DNA of 64,000 bases, from contig NW_021163016.1 of the NCBI RefSeq assembly GCF_004324835.1, forward strand, positions 1 through 64,000. The letters are read 5' to 3'. Of this stretch, positions 21,192 to 33,172 are shown piece by piece. Position 1 is the stretch's first letter; each line of letters begins with the position of its first letter. This DNA is from Dendronephthya gigantea (Eukaryota > Cnidaria > Anthozoa > Malacalcyonacea > Nephtheidae). A program made the translations under genes and the position numbers. Under the pieces are notes generated by a model, which was given only the letters and a program-made list of their open reading frames with translations, was not told the DNA's origin and ran no database searches.

Positions 21192-21352
21192 ATGTATTTA
21201 TTATTAAATAATAAAGGAAGTTAATGTTATACGGGTCTTCGTATCGTAGTGTCGCGGGTCCTAGGACGCTTGTCCGGTCGGCTACTTGCCCCCTCCGGTG
21301 AGTACAAATATGAGCCCAGTTTGCCTGATCGAGTTGTTAGTTGCTTGCGTGA
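21192..21352 (+). repeat. Ngaro split direct repeat A2
   Basis: Second copy of the 161-bp A repeat. Sequence after it (21353-21646) is unique and separates it from B2. Confidence 0.9.
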
Positions 21353-21646
21353 CCCATCCCGCCCCTTTCCCTAACGACTTCACGCGATGTTGTGAACTCT
21401 ACGGGAGAAGCGTCTTATTAATCTCGCTGGGGTTTGTTTTTTTTTGTTACTTTGTTTTGCAGGATTAAGCACAGTTCTTTTCACACCCGTTTTGGTCGTG
21501 GAATTGGTGTTTGGGGTAAAGGTAAATTCATTAATGATCGCCACATTTACAGGTATTTTTTTTTGTGTGTGTGTGTACTTTGATGTTCGTATCGTTTATT
21601 CCACGGTTTCACTTCAGTGACTCACGTGTGACAGTTGATCACGGGA

Positions 21647-21857
21647 TGGAGGAGGTACCGTTAAAATAGCATGGTTCGTTGAGTTATTATCTGCGCCGAA
21701 AACAGCAAACTCAAAAGAAACACCGTTTCACCCCTAGCCCGACCGTTTCGCTCGGATACCGTCTCCATCCCTACCGATCGGCAGCGGGCAAAAATATAGT
21801 GTAAGAGCTGGTGTGCTATCGTACTGATGTGAGCCTTAGGATCCGTTAGAACGTTAA
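21647..21857 (+). repeat. Ngaro split direct repeat B2, right end of element
   Basis: Second copy of the 211-bp B repeat, ending at the element's right border. Confidence 0.9.
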
Positions 21858-21938
21858 TGCCGTTTTATGTACAGAACAATTCCTCAAAGCATTGCCTCAT
21901 TAACTGGAATTTACATGCGTATGTACATTACGCTTCAG

Positions 21939-22905
21939 TGATTTATCATAACGACAGGAAGCGGAACTAACTATTGTGTATAAATACATTCGACCGCCTG
22001 AAATCAAACCAGAATTGCTCGCCATCAGGAACAGAAAGCAAGGTTTTTATTGAGATTGATGATAAATACAATACTGGGAGATTCTGTCCTACACAAGTTG
22101 ATTGACACAGACGACGGTAACAAACACACAGGTGAAAAAAATGTGAATATTTAGATACAATTAGTTTGTATATAATTTTTGCATTCATGTATTGTGTGTA
22201 CGCCAACCTTTGAACTTTCATTTTCCTATCTTTGCCTAAATGTGTGCAACAAAGGTATATATTTTACAGTTGTGTTCGAAAAATCATATTAAACCATGGT
22301 ATCTAATATATGCAAAAACGTTTAAGGAACAATCACTTTTAAAAATGAATAAAAACAAAAAATGATTTGAAAGATCGCTCAATCAGCAAAACCTTCAAAC
22401 CTGATTGTATATTAAGAACACGTCAGGCTTTGAGTTCTGGCTAATTTGGTATTGGTCGCCAAAAAAGACATTCATTACGAGTTTTGCATGAGTCAATCTG
22501 AGGAGGGTGTCAGAAGTCTGGAACCTATATCATTTCATATTTTCATATTTCTATGCTGTATTTCTATGCTCAATCGACATAAACATGCATTGGTTAAATT
22601 TTATCATATTTTCGCTATTTTTTTAATAAATTGCATGAGTCTGTGAAAACTTTGGTAGTGTATATATACAAAAATGAATAATATAGAAGAATGAATGTCA
22701 TTTGAAGGAGAAAAACTATGTATCAATTGCAATCGACCATAATTATGTGGACTTCAAACAGCCAGTGGTAGGTAATCCTGGGGAAAATCCCGATTCCAAG
22801 TTTTAAAATGAGGTAAACAATCAAAATAATAAGTTGGGATTTAATCGTGGAGGATCTTGTCCGAACGTGCACAAATGTGACCATGAATGACACCAACGTC
22901 ACACA
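21939..22905. repeat. Triplicated segment, copy 1
   Basis: Begins at AGTGATTTATCATAACGACA and runs through GAAGCGGAACTAACTATTG, GACACAGACGACGGTAACAA and CGTGCACAAATGTGACCATG. The same markers recur in order at 24033 and 25228. Short open frames on both strands are copied too; a possible exon-like stretch (LIDTDDGNK before a GT donor) is conserved, but no family was recognised. It sits right next to the Ngaro right end. Confidence 0.8.
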
Positions 22906-24032
22906 TATTAACTGTAGGTGAATTTTCTACAGATAAAAATCAACGCCTTATCTTAAGACTACAAAGCCAGAATTTAGGAATGTTGAAACTGAATCGGGTG
23001 TAACAATATTGTTCAATGTTGATAACAACTCTGAACAATGTGGGCAGCACAACATTGCTCCATCCTGTTTATATCAACTTGCATCAACCTGAGCGTTTTT
23101 AGGCGTGTAGAGCGCAATAAACTCATAAAGGCTTACATCTTGAATAAAAACTACACCGTTCATCGTAAATCGCACATCAATACCACATGCCAAATTAGGA
23201 ATAAACATGCGCCCAATAGAAAAATATATTGTTACACCCCCCTTCAAACCTTGGCGAATACATAACGTCGAGAGAATTATTGTGAAACTTCATGTTACGA
23301 TAAGCATAGTGTGCTAGGCAGCATTAAGGAATATATCTAAGCAGAGTGCTAATTGATTTAATTGTCAAGAAAGGTCTGTTCATTTCCATTCTGTCTCGTG
23401 ATATCTTGGTGGTACCCTAATTTCAGGAAAATTACAGGAAAACGCTTACATTAAAAATTTCGTAAATTGCTACAGGGTACTGTGATCGCACAGGATTATC
23501 ATAAAATTATGCATAGTTATGCTGTTATATTATTTTGAAATAAATTAATAAATAAGCTAATACCAGGAACGAAAACCAGATTGTGGGGAAACGCCACTCT
23601 TAGAAATGCAATTCCGCCAGAGTCGAATACGGGGAAATACCGATTCCTATAGTTTATGTTTTTTCAGGGAATTTTAGATTTGAATTGTAACTCAAGACTC
23701 TGATTTGTTTGGCAAAAGGTGTCTAAAAGGTAAAAAAGTTAAATGCTATAACTGATAACCTATTTTACGAAGAAGACAGAGAGTTTGGGCATAATGTCGA
23801 TTCCTGGTAATATGTATATATAACAATTTATATTCATTTCAACGTGAATCCCTCGCACGAAAGAATGGAGGCTACCAAGAGTCAACCTTCTCAAAGGAAT
23901 GACGAGGCATTAAACTAAATTAATATAAACTGCAATTACACTGAAATTAATAAATGGACTTAAATCATGATGACAAAGTCATCACTTATATAAAGTCTAA
24001 AAAACCACATAGTTGATAAAGGTATCAGATGG
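22906..24032. other. Gene-free stretch between triplicated copies
   Basis: Not repeated elsewhere in the window as far as I can see. No supported gene. Confidence 0.4.
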
Positions 24033-24985
24033 CGACAAGAAGCGGAACTAACTATTGTGTATAAATTTATTCGACCGTCTCAAATTGAACTAGAATTGCT
24101 CGCTATCAGGAACGGAAAGGAGGGCTTTTAGTATAAGATTGATGATAAATACAATAATGGGAGATTCTTTCCTGCACAAGTTGATTGACACAGACGACGG
24201 TAACAAACAATCAGGTGAAAATTTTGTGAATGTTTAAATGCAATCTGTTTGTATAATTTTTGTATTTATGTATTTTGTGTACACCAAACTTTTAACTTTT
24301 ATTCTTATATCTCTGGCTAAATATGCTAAAGGTTTAAGGAACAATCAATTTTAAAAATATATAAAAAGGAAAAAATTTGAAACATCGCTTAGTAAGCAAA
24401 ACCTTCAAACCTAATTGTATAGTAAAAACACGTCAGGCTTTGAGTTCTGCCTAATTTGCTATTGATCGCCAATAAAGACATTAAGCATTAAGAGTTTGAT
24501 TGAATCTGAAGAGGGTGTCAGAAGTTTGGGGCCTACATCATTTCATATTTTCATGGTTCTATGCTGTATTATGAATCGACATGCATTGGTTCAATTTTAT
24601 TATATTTTCGCTAATTTTTTTAATAAATAACTTTGGTAGTATATACATACAAAAATGAATAATATAGAAGAATAAATTTCATTTGAGAGAGAAAAACTAT
24701 GTATCAATTGCTATCGACTATTCATGGACTTCAAACAGCAAGTTGTAAGGGAAAATCTTGGGAAAACCCCGATTCCAAATTTTAGAGTAACGTAAGCAAT
24801 CATAATAATAATGATTTAATGGTACAGGATCTTGTCTGAACGTGCACACAAGTGACCATGAATGACACCAACGTCGGGGGAAGATCCAGCTGCTTCGACT
24901 CATGCGATTGCATCAGTCAAAATTTTATAAACTCAATAAAATTAAGTAAATTAAATTTAAGTCCGTTAACCCGGGCCTTCATCAG
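24033..24985. repeat. Triplicated segment, copy 2 (most diverged)
   Basis: Same order of markers as copy 1, starting at AAGAAGCGGAACTAACTATT. Many substitutions and small gaps. It ends with the block CTTCGACTCATGCGATTGCA shared with copy 3. Confidence 0.8.
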
Positions 24986-25227
24986 TTTAATATTGATGCT
25001 GCTCATCAAAAGACTGACCGAACGTTGGAAAAATAGCCTGTAAATGTCTATTATTTTCATAATTCCCATTTTTATACTATTATTCTCCGTTGCAAAAAAG
25101 TCCCCTATTATTCTAAAAGAAATTCCGGAATAATGCGGGTGTCCAATCATAGTCATTATCTATTTGAAGTCCCCATAACCCCCTAGTTAATAAAGGTATC
25201 AGATAGCGTCTTTTTATTATTCACCGT

Positions 25228-26480
25228 AAGTGATTTATCATCACGACAGGAAGCGGAACTAACTATTGTGTATAAATACATTCGACCGTCTGAAATCAAA
25301 CCAGAGTTGCTCGCCATCAGGAACAGAAAGCAAGGTTTTTATTGAGATTGATGATAGATACAATACTGGGAGATTCTTTCCTACACAAGTTGATTGACAC
25401 AGACGACGGTAACAAACACACAGGTGAAAAAATTGTGAATATTTAGATACAATTAGTTTGTATATAATTTTTGTATTCATGTATTGTGTGTACGCCAACC
25501 TTTGAACTTTCATTTTCCTATCTTTGCCTAAATGTGTGCAACAAAGGTATATATTTTACAGTTGTGTTCGAAAAATCATATTAAGCCATGGTACAGTATC
25601 TAATATATGCAAAAACGTTTAAGGAACAATCACTTTTAAAAATAAATAAAAAGAAAAAATAATTTGAAAGATCGCTCAATCAGCAAAACCTTCAAACTTG
25701 ATTGTATATTAAGAACACATCTGCCTTTGAGTTCTGGCGAATTTGGTATTGGTCGCCAAAAAAGACATCCATTAAGAGTTTTGCATGAGTGCAACAAAGG
25801 TATATTCCACACTTCCAAAAATTTTTTAAACCATGGTTTCTATAGCTATATGCCAAAGGTTTAAGGAACAATAACTTTTAAAAATATATAAAAACGAAAA
25901 AATTTGAAACATCGCTTAGTAAGCAAAACCTTCAAACCTAATTCAGTAATTGTATATTAATAAAAACACGCTATGCTTTGAGTTCTGCCTGATTTGCTGT
26001 TGATCGCCAATAAAGACATTAAGCATTAAAAGTTTTGATTGGATTTGAAGAGGGTGTCAGAAGTCTGGGACCTATCATCATTCATATTTTCATGATTGCA
26101 TTGGTTCAATTTTATTATATATTCGCTAATTTTTTTAATAAATAACTTTGGTAGTATATATACATACAAAAATGAATAATATAGAAGAATACATTTCATT
26201 TGAGAGAGAAAAACTATGCATCAATTGCTATCGACTATTTATGGACTTCAAACAGCTAGTTGTAAGGGAAAATCCTGGGGAAAACCCCGGTTCCAAATTT
26301 TAGAGTAACGTAAGCAATCATAATAATAATGATTTAATTGTACAGGATCTTGTTTGAACGTGCAACGTCGGGGGCAGATCCAGACTGCTTCGACTCATGC
26401 GATTGCATCAGTCAAAACTTTACAATCTCAAAAAAATTAATAAATTAGATTTGGGTCCGTTAACCCGGGCCTTCATCAGT
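25228..26480. repeat. Triplicated segment, copy 3, with internal duplication
   Basis: Its first 570 bp are nearly identical to copy 1, while the last part (after about 25790) matches copy 2 better. A block around CAAAACCTTCAAACCTAATT appears twice (about 25680 and 25920). It looks like a junction of the two other copy types, as unequal crossing-over would produce. Confidence 0.75.
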
Positions 26481-26659
26481 GCAATATTGCGAAATTTGCG
26501 TAAATTAAGACTAGTCTAAATTAAGACACGATAAAAAGATAGTGATGGTCTAATATACGTGACTATGGTTTGGTTCAATCTTTCCATGATCGAATATACC
26601 GGAATATGGTAGATTCAACATTGGTGTATCAATTTGTATCATATTTCATTTAATACATA

Positions 26660-26905
26660 CACATCGGTCATACCATTTGATCATGGTCGCGTATACCATA
26701 TTCCAGTATATTCGTCCATGGTCGCGTATACCATATTGCAGTATATTCGACCATGGTCGATGTAGTGTTCGTAACGGTCACGTGTGGGAAAGGACATGGA
26801 AGTCGAGGGAAGTGAGAGAGAGAAGGGTTTTGAAAAAGCATAGTAAATAAAGCATAGAAAAGAATACTATAGTCGAGTATACCATATTCCAGTATATTTG
26901 ACCAT
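26660..26905. repeat. Repeats of a GTATACCATATTCCAGTATA unit
   Basis: At least three strong copies of a roughly 35-bp unit (GTATACCATATTCCAGTATA then TTCGACCATGGTCGC) lie at 26695, 26727 and 26877, with a weaker inverted-looking relative at 26585. Part is tandem, part is separated by 110 bp of unrelated sequence. Confidence 0.7.
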
Positions 26906-27145
26906 TTCATCATTTGCCTTACTTTCGTGCAAGGTAAATCAAGAAGCAACTAAAACTAAATAAAAAATTCCTGGTTGATTTTAAAGGCATTTGACTCGTG
27001 TTTGTAACTATGGATACTGCACATTCATTTTTTTGCTCAGAATAACCTGCTCAGTAATACTATTATAGGAAGGATAAAGTTTAATGTTAATTTAAGAGAA
27101 GAGAGATGACCTGGACCAGTGCATAAGTCCTCTTAATTCTTCAGG

Positions 27146-28746
27146 ATGCCTCCAACATTACGACCACGCAGAGGTCAAAACAAGTCCAAAGAGACTAAAC
27201 CAAAGGCAGCGAAACAAGAAAGGAATCCTTGCAAAAAGAAAAGGAAGAATGAAGCCAAAGACGTAGTGGACGGTCACCGCAGTTTTAACTCGACTGGAAA
27301 GAGATTCAAATTTTCTGATAACGTAGACGGTGGTCCTGTGAATTTTTATCCTATGAAAAGAAGAGGCCGTGTTTCTATTATAAGTATGTATAAAGATTAC
27401 ATTAAAACCTCTTGATAGTGCGATTTTAGCCGCAATTTTATTGGATATTAATGAAAATTTAGAACTAGCAATCAGGGTTTCCAAACTCAAAGCGAAGAAA
27501 TTTCATCAATTTATAACCACAAGGGAGAGAAGGATCTGTGTTAGTAGGATATATTATGCATTATTTTGAAAAGTTATTTGTTTCTCTTTTCGTCATTGCT
27601 ATTCCCGTACGACGACAGTCATATTCCCGCTAGCAATACGTTCAGTAAGTGATTCTATGCATAAAATTTGGAACGTGTGAACAGGCTTTAAACACGTCTT
27701 TTGCCATTCAGATAATTATGCTGGCGATGAAGATTTCAATTATCGGCGAGGAAGTGGTGCAGACGTTGGAAAACTTACGACTTGTTTTGAAACGCTTGGT
27801 TTCTTTGTTGGTGAGCCTCACAATAATCTTTCATGTGATGCTATGAAAAAAAGATTCAGTGAACTGGCAGGCCAAAACTGGGACACATTCGACTGTATCA
27901 TCATAGTTGTATTATCCCACGGTTCTGGTGGTGTGAGCGATGATAGTTCTGATGATGCGCGCTGCGATAGAATCATGGGCGTTGACGGTCAATATGTGGC
28001 TGTTGATGAACTACTGTCACCATTTAGGAGATATAATCGTTCACTGGTCGATAAGCCAAAAATATTCATCTTTCAAACATGCCGAGGGAAGAAAGTTAGT
28101 ATAGGAGTCAAAGAATCAAAAACCTTCACAGGTAAAATAAAGTAACATTTGTATATTTAATTGTGTTCTGATTGGCGGAAGCCCGAGTTTCGAGAACGGA
28201 GATTCGCTCTTTAAAATCAAACTTGGAACTCTACCCCGTTGTTGTTATTAAAAAAATACTTAATGATAATACTTCTGATTGGTCGAAGCTGTTTTCGTCA
28301 GCCATTTGAAGACGGAAACCTTCAAGTATTTTTTTAATCTTACAGAGTATGGTCAAATAGCGAGAAGCATTGAAAGCATAGAAGCTTCTCTTTTTTTTTC
28401 AACTTCGTGCAAGCCATTTAGTCCGGCGGTAGGACTTCCATACCATCCAAATAAACAAAGCAGCTCTGGTTATCTTCCGCCCCAAGCCGACCACCTGATA
28501 GCATTCTCAACTTCCTCTGGTCACGTGGCTTACAGACATCCCGAACATGGTTCGTGGTATATTGATGAATTAACCAAGGCTCTTTCTGAAGAATATGGGA
28601 GTGAAGAAAGAGGAAATCGGAATCCTAGACATTTGGTCGATGTCATCACGCGTGTGCAAGGAATGGTTTCGAACAGGATCGAAGAAAAATTCATAGTCCA
28701 GATGCCAGAATTCAGAAGTACTCTGCGTGGCCCTATATATCTTTGA
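27146..28746 (+). CDS. Effector-type caspase, three exons
   Basis: Exons 27146-27383, 27712-28131 and 28346-28746 join in phase through GT-AG introns to give 352 residues. After a Lys/Arg-rich prodomain of about 65 residues with no CARD or DED, the caspase fold starts at YPMKRRGRVSIINN, the last residue pair spanning the first splice. The p20 part has RRGSGADVGKL, the catalytic His in VVLSHGSGG, and the catalytic Cys in FQTCRGK, a QACRG variant with Thr for Ala. The linker carries several Asp/Glu sites; p10 starts near HLIAFSTSSGHVAYRHPEHG and has SWYIDELTKAL, the S1-S3 pocket region. Length and short prodomain fit caspase-3/6/7-like executioners. An acceptor-like TTCTTCAG lies just before the ATG, so an upstream exon with more prodomain remains possible. 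Confidence 0.9.
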
Positions 28747-28950
28747 AATTGTAATGAAAATCCTACGTATTTTATAGGATTGCATGGGTATCTAATAATA
28801 ATATTGATGTATAGATGTGCATGGCTAATTGTTGTTGCTATTATTATTTTACTATTATTAGTTTTTAATCAACAATGATGAGTGGTCTTTGAGCGCATCC
28901 AAAAAGACAAAGCTGTGTTAAGTAGGGGCGTGGTGACCGAGGGGTTATAA

Positions 28951-29057
28951 GGCATGTTTCCACAAGGCATTTTTCTGACATTAGCTCTGCATGTAAGCGC
29001 GCAGACAACGAAAAATTTGGCCCCACACGCAAAATTCCGCCTAGTGGAAAACATGCC
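28951..29057. mobile_element. Short MITE-like palindrome
   Basis: Ends GGCATGTTTCCACAAGGC and (complement of the right end) GGCATGTTTTCCACTAGGC are inverted copies 107 bp apart overall. No coding capacity. The family is unknown. Confidence 0.5.
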
Positions 29058-29410
29058 TAATGGGATGAGACATCCCAAAACAATTCAGAGGAGATCTTTT
29101 TCTATGTTGCGTAATATATGCTCAAAACCTCAGTTAAATCTTCATGCAACAGCACTAAAATTTTTAGCATTTAAAATGTTTTGCGAACCTGAAAAGCATC
29201 CACAAAGTATGTTTACTGTATAATCTCAAAATATTGTGAAAATGAAAATATTTTTCGGGATACGCCGAGAAGAAAATGACACTTGAATCGAAGCTTCTTT
29301 TGTATTCATTTCAGTTATAATGGCGTTGACATTATAACATTGTTGATAGCCGCCGCATTATATTTTGTAATAACTCACAAATTCTCACCTTATTACCTTG
29401 TTGTTCTTTT

Positions 29411-29481
29411 CCGGTTTGTCCAGGGCTTGAACCATTCACTGTATACTTGACAGATCACCGTCTTCACCACTACACCACCAG
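29411..29481 (-). repeat. tRNA-like SINE fragment
   Basis: On the minus strand GGTGGTGTAGTGGTGAAGAC looks like a tRNA 5' half with an A box (TGGTGTAGTGG). About 30 nt later GGTTCAAGCC matches the B box (GGTTCRANNCC). The cloverleaf is poor and no body or tail was recognised, so a tRNA-derived SINE remnant is more likely than a tRNA gene. Confidence 0.45.
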
Positions 29482-29632
29482 TTCTTGTGGTGAAAGCCTA
29501 CACTTTTTTATTTTGCTTAATCCTTTTTTGGAAGGATCTTTGACGAGACTTAATACCTTTTGGTAGGATCTCAAATGAAATAACAATTAAAACTGGGGAG
29601 TTCACTGTAGTGTTCATGATTTATTCTCTTAA

Positions 29633-30003
29633 ATCTCACACACTGTAATCTTCGCACACTGTAACCTTCACACACTGTAATCTTCACACACTGTAATCTT
29701 CACACACTGTAATCTTCACACACTGTAATCTTCGCACACTGTAACCTTCACACACTGTAATTTTCACACACTGTAATCTTCGCACACTGTAACCTTCACA
29801 CACTGTAACCTTCACACACTGTAATTTTCACACACTGTAATCTTCACACACTGTAATCTTCGCACACTGTACTTCGCACACTGTAATCTTCACACACTGT
29901 AACCTTCACACACTGTAATCTTCACACACTGTAATCTTCACACACTGTAATCTTCACACACTGTAATCTTCACACACTGTAATCTTCACACACTGTAATC
30001 TTA
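29633..30003. repeat. 16-bp minisatellite, about 23 units
   Basis: TTCACACACTGTAATC and variants (TTCGCACACTGTAACC) are repeated head to tail about 23 times. Unit variants recur in blocks, showing local duplication. One unit is shortened. There are no spacers. Confidence 0.95.
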
Positions 30004-30370
30004 CTCGTAGCTTGTAACATCTCACATGCAGATATGAAGTGCTTTAAAGCACTGTCTTTACATAAGTTGCTTATATGCGGGCCAAGTGAAGCTAATGGCT
30101 ACGGTGCGTATGTTTTGTATTTTTAATGAAGTGAAGTCACAGTAAATTAAGAATTAAGAACAGCCGAATACTCATCTTAGACTGGAAAGTTTATAGCCGT
30201 AAAAACCCGTCTGAATGTGAATTAGGATATGGAAAATCTATACGTGTGATGCATGGTTCGGGTAATGTGTAATCATTACGATAATAATAATTTTGTTTAT
30301 TTTCTGTTGCCTTGTTCCGTCCTTATTAACCGTGCTGGGGCCGGTTGTATCAAGCGAGATTAATGTTGAA

Positions 30371-31242
30371 ATGAGTCTAATGAGTCAATGAGTTATGAGT
30401 TATGAGTCAAAAAATTTTGCTGCATTTTCCTAACCACAGTTTTGTTACTGCGGATAAAGATTTCACCTGATTTGCATAAAATTTACCTTCGAATTTCTCG
30501 GCTACATTTTACATTATGGCCAACATAACTCTTAAAGAAGGTTAGATATATCTATTCGTTTGATAAGCACTATACAACATTCGCGTCCATGTTGTATCAG
30601 AGATAAAAACACTCGCCTTCGGCTTGGGTTTGTATCTACTGATCAAAATAAAAATGTGATGCATGGGATAAGCAGGTCTTCACTAACGTTCAATTTATTA
30701 ACTGCATGATATACAAGTTTGGACAGGTTTTAAACACAGCTATCGCGTCAGGATTCAAGATCAAAGTTGTAAATATTCATATAAACCAATTCAAATGATC
30801 ACAAAAAGTTCATGGAAACTGTCAAAAAATATCGGAATCAGTCGCAAATGTTCAAAAGCGACTTACTGCGGTGACTGCGTTGTCCTACCTTGCATGTACA
30901 TATGAACCCTTGAAGTACTATTGTATTAATACTGGATGATTATTGAAGAATACTTCTAACCAGACAAATGCAAATAAAGTTCATACAGACAATGAAAAGT
31001 TCACAAATCTGTAATATAATATAAATCTTAAGGGTGGTTTGCAACACCGTACCAGTAACGTACTAACCAACTGAACTGAATATGAAAATAACAACGCAAA
31101 CTCGTAAACCATAAGTTCGAAAAATCCAAAAGCCACTCCCGTTGTCTTTTGTTCAGTATTTTATTCCATTTAACGAAAATAAAAAAAAAATTTAGCTGAC
31201 TCATAACTCATTGACTCACAGCTCATAGACTCATTTGACTCA
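30371..31242. mobile_element. Element with ATGAGTCA-rich inverted ends
   Basis: Left end ATGAGTCTAATGAGTCAATG continues with AGTTATGAGTTATGAGTCA. The right end is its inverted counterpart (CTCATAACTCATTGACTCAC on from 31190). Both ends are built from short TGAGTCA / TGAGTTA sub-repeats. GTTGTATCAAGC lies just outside on both sides in the same orientation (about 30343 and 31381), perhaps an older flanking repeat. No coding region. Confidence 0.55.
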
Positions 31243-31542
31243 CCGAACAGGCGTTCTCGAAATGTGTAACTAAATGTGAATGTATAAACACACGTACAAA
31301 CGTCAAATTTTATATTCGGCATTTTACGAAACAAAAAAAGATTGTGGCGTCAGCACTCGTTTCCATTTGTCAGGGGCCGTTGTATCAAGCAAGTTTGCCG
31401 TTTTATTCAACACACGAACTAAATGTTTTTGATCTTAATACAAAGATACTGTTTACAACTACACATTCAGTGCATAATATTCAAGTTGACTCATTCAAGA
31501 GATGTAAGAGTGTTATTTAATTTTGACTTATCTACCATTTAA

Positions 31543-32199
31543 GGTGGCTCCTTACACTCTATGGTTGTATCACGGTAATTTTGTAGCGCGCGAAATAGTA
31601 CACGCAACACGCGTGGCTGATGTTGCACGCGAGGCGGGTTTTTTAAAATTGCGCGAACAACTTCCGATAAACATTTGATAAACACGCGCGGGCCTTCGCG
31701 GGATGTCGACTGGTCGCGCGAGGAAATTGAAATCCTGATTTTTGTGACGTCATAAACATAAAAATAAATGTATTTTTCTCGTTTTTCCTTCGGTAAATTC
31801 TTTTCAAACTTTACACAGTTTTCTGTAATCTTGAAATGCGTAAAATGTGCAAGTTTTAAGAAAATCGTACTTGAGGATTGAAAAAAAAGTGCTCGTACGA
31901 TTTTTTTTAAATGCTAACATTAGAAAGAATTATGGATAAGATTACTGTGTGGAAAAAATTAGAAAGTTTTACCGAAGAAAATTTCAAAAAATTATCTCAG
32001 AATCTGCAAATTGGCCCTTTTTAAAATCGTTATGTTACCACGGCAACGAGGATATTTTACGAAATTTTAGATATTTCGTAATTTGCGATATCATAGCAGT
32101 TATGTGGCCAAGTTTCGTGATCATACTTTGTAAGATGGTAAAATAATGGTCTTTTGAACACAATTGCGCATTACACAATCAAAACTGTAGGGAGCCACC
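31543..32199. mobile_element. TTAA-flanked MITE, 657 bp
   Basis: Starts GGTGGCTCCTTACACTCTAT and ends with the inverted GGAGCCACC (inner match TACAGTTTTGATTGT). TTAA flanks it on each side (31539-31542 and 32200-32203), the target of piggyBac and Kolobok transposases. Internal sequence is non-coding, so it is a non-autonomous copy. Confidence 0.8.
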
Positions 32200-33172
32200 T
32201 TAAGCTAAACGGGCTTGATATGTACAACCGAGCCCTGAATGATAATCGCATACAACTAATCGACGTCGAGGCCTTAACGGCACCTTATCGCCATGAATAG
32301 GTTGGACAAACTATTAGGTTCTGTCCGTGGTGTTAGATCTAACCAAATTTCTCTATACCAACACGCATTGGTCGTTACAGCACTCGTTTAATGGGTGTAT
32401 AACAACAGTATTTTGATGCAATTTATGTCAATTCGTATTTTTCGAAAGGCAAGTTTACTCTTACCTCGCGGATTCACGTCCCTTTGACCTTTCCATATCC
32501 AGAAGTTGTTTTTTCAACATTTCATTTTCTTCTCTTAACTATAATTAGTAAGATATAAAAATAATTATCGCAAATTCTGGCCAAAAAATTGGTGGAACGA
32601 CGTCGGATTAGTACGCGACAATAAACCCTGTAATCACCTAAGCGGATTTTTAAAAAAGGCGGCTTTTGTCAGTGACAGATGAAAAGGTGAGAAATTTTAA
32701 CGAAAATGTTGACCTAAAGGCTTAAAACAAGGAAAAAACTGATGTCTAAAATTATTTCGAGATTAAAACCTGGTTGCAGAACGATGCTTATGACTTTGCT
32801 TATGTCGTATTCTCCCAACATTCCCCCATCGTGCATTATTACACCATAAAGGCACGCGACTCGTTTTTTAATTCTTTTATAATATAAGAAGAAATTATAG
32901 GGCAACAACAAAATATGTTTATTTGATCAATAATGAAATTCTCCTTACATGTTATTTAGGATGTTGCTTAGCAACAAAAACTTCAAAAGCCAGAAGCGTG
33001 CATTATGGCCTCACAATGCACGCGCGGTAGCCAATCAAATTGCTCGTTATATCATACTTATATTATAATTTGCATTAAATCGTGGCAAAATTACAGGCAT
33101 TTAGGGGTAAATTTAGGCAAATCAACCGAAACCGATACCCCAATATATAGTCTGCGTTGCAGGCTAGTCGCT

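Larger units (their letters stand above)
17101..21857 (+). mobile_element. Ngaro-type (DIRS-group) tyrosine-recombinase retroelement fossil
   Basis: The ends form the Ngaro pattern of split direct repeats: A1 17101-17261, then coding regions, then B1 20981-21191 directly joined to A2 21192-21352, then B2 21647-21857. A1/A2 (161 bp) and B1/B2 (211 bp) look identical by eye, so the copy is young. Between them come a gag-like region, a 9-bp minisatellite, reverse transcriptase with RNase H-like sequence, and a tyrosine recombinase. It looks structurally whole but broken, with about four to six breaks in the coding regions. DIRS-group elements insert through a recombinase rather than an integrase and usually leave no target duplication. 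Confidence 0.9.

Noticed and set aside
21967-22221. Matching 84-codon minus-strand frames here and at 25259-25513
   Set aside because: They are alike only because the DNA segment is duplicated; copy 2 does not keep the frame, so coding is not supported.
29411-29481. A true tRNA gene
   Set aside because: A and B boxes are present, but acceptor and anticodon stems do not pair convincingly; a SINE remnant is likelier.
29633-30003. CRISPR-like look of a regular repeat array
   Set aside because: Units are contiguous 16-mers without spacers, in a eukaryotic setting: a minisatellite.
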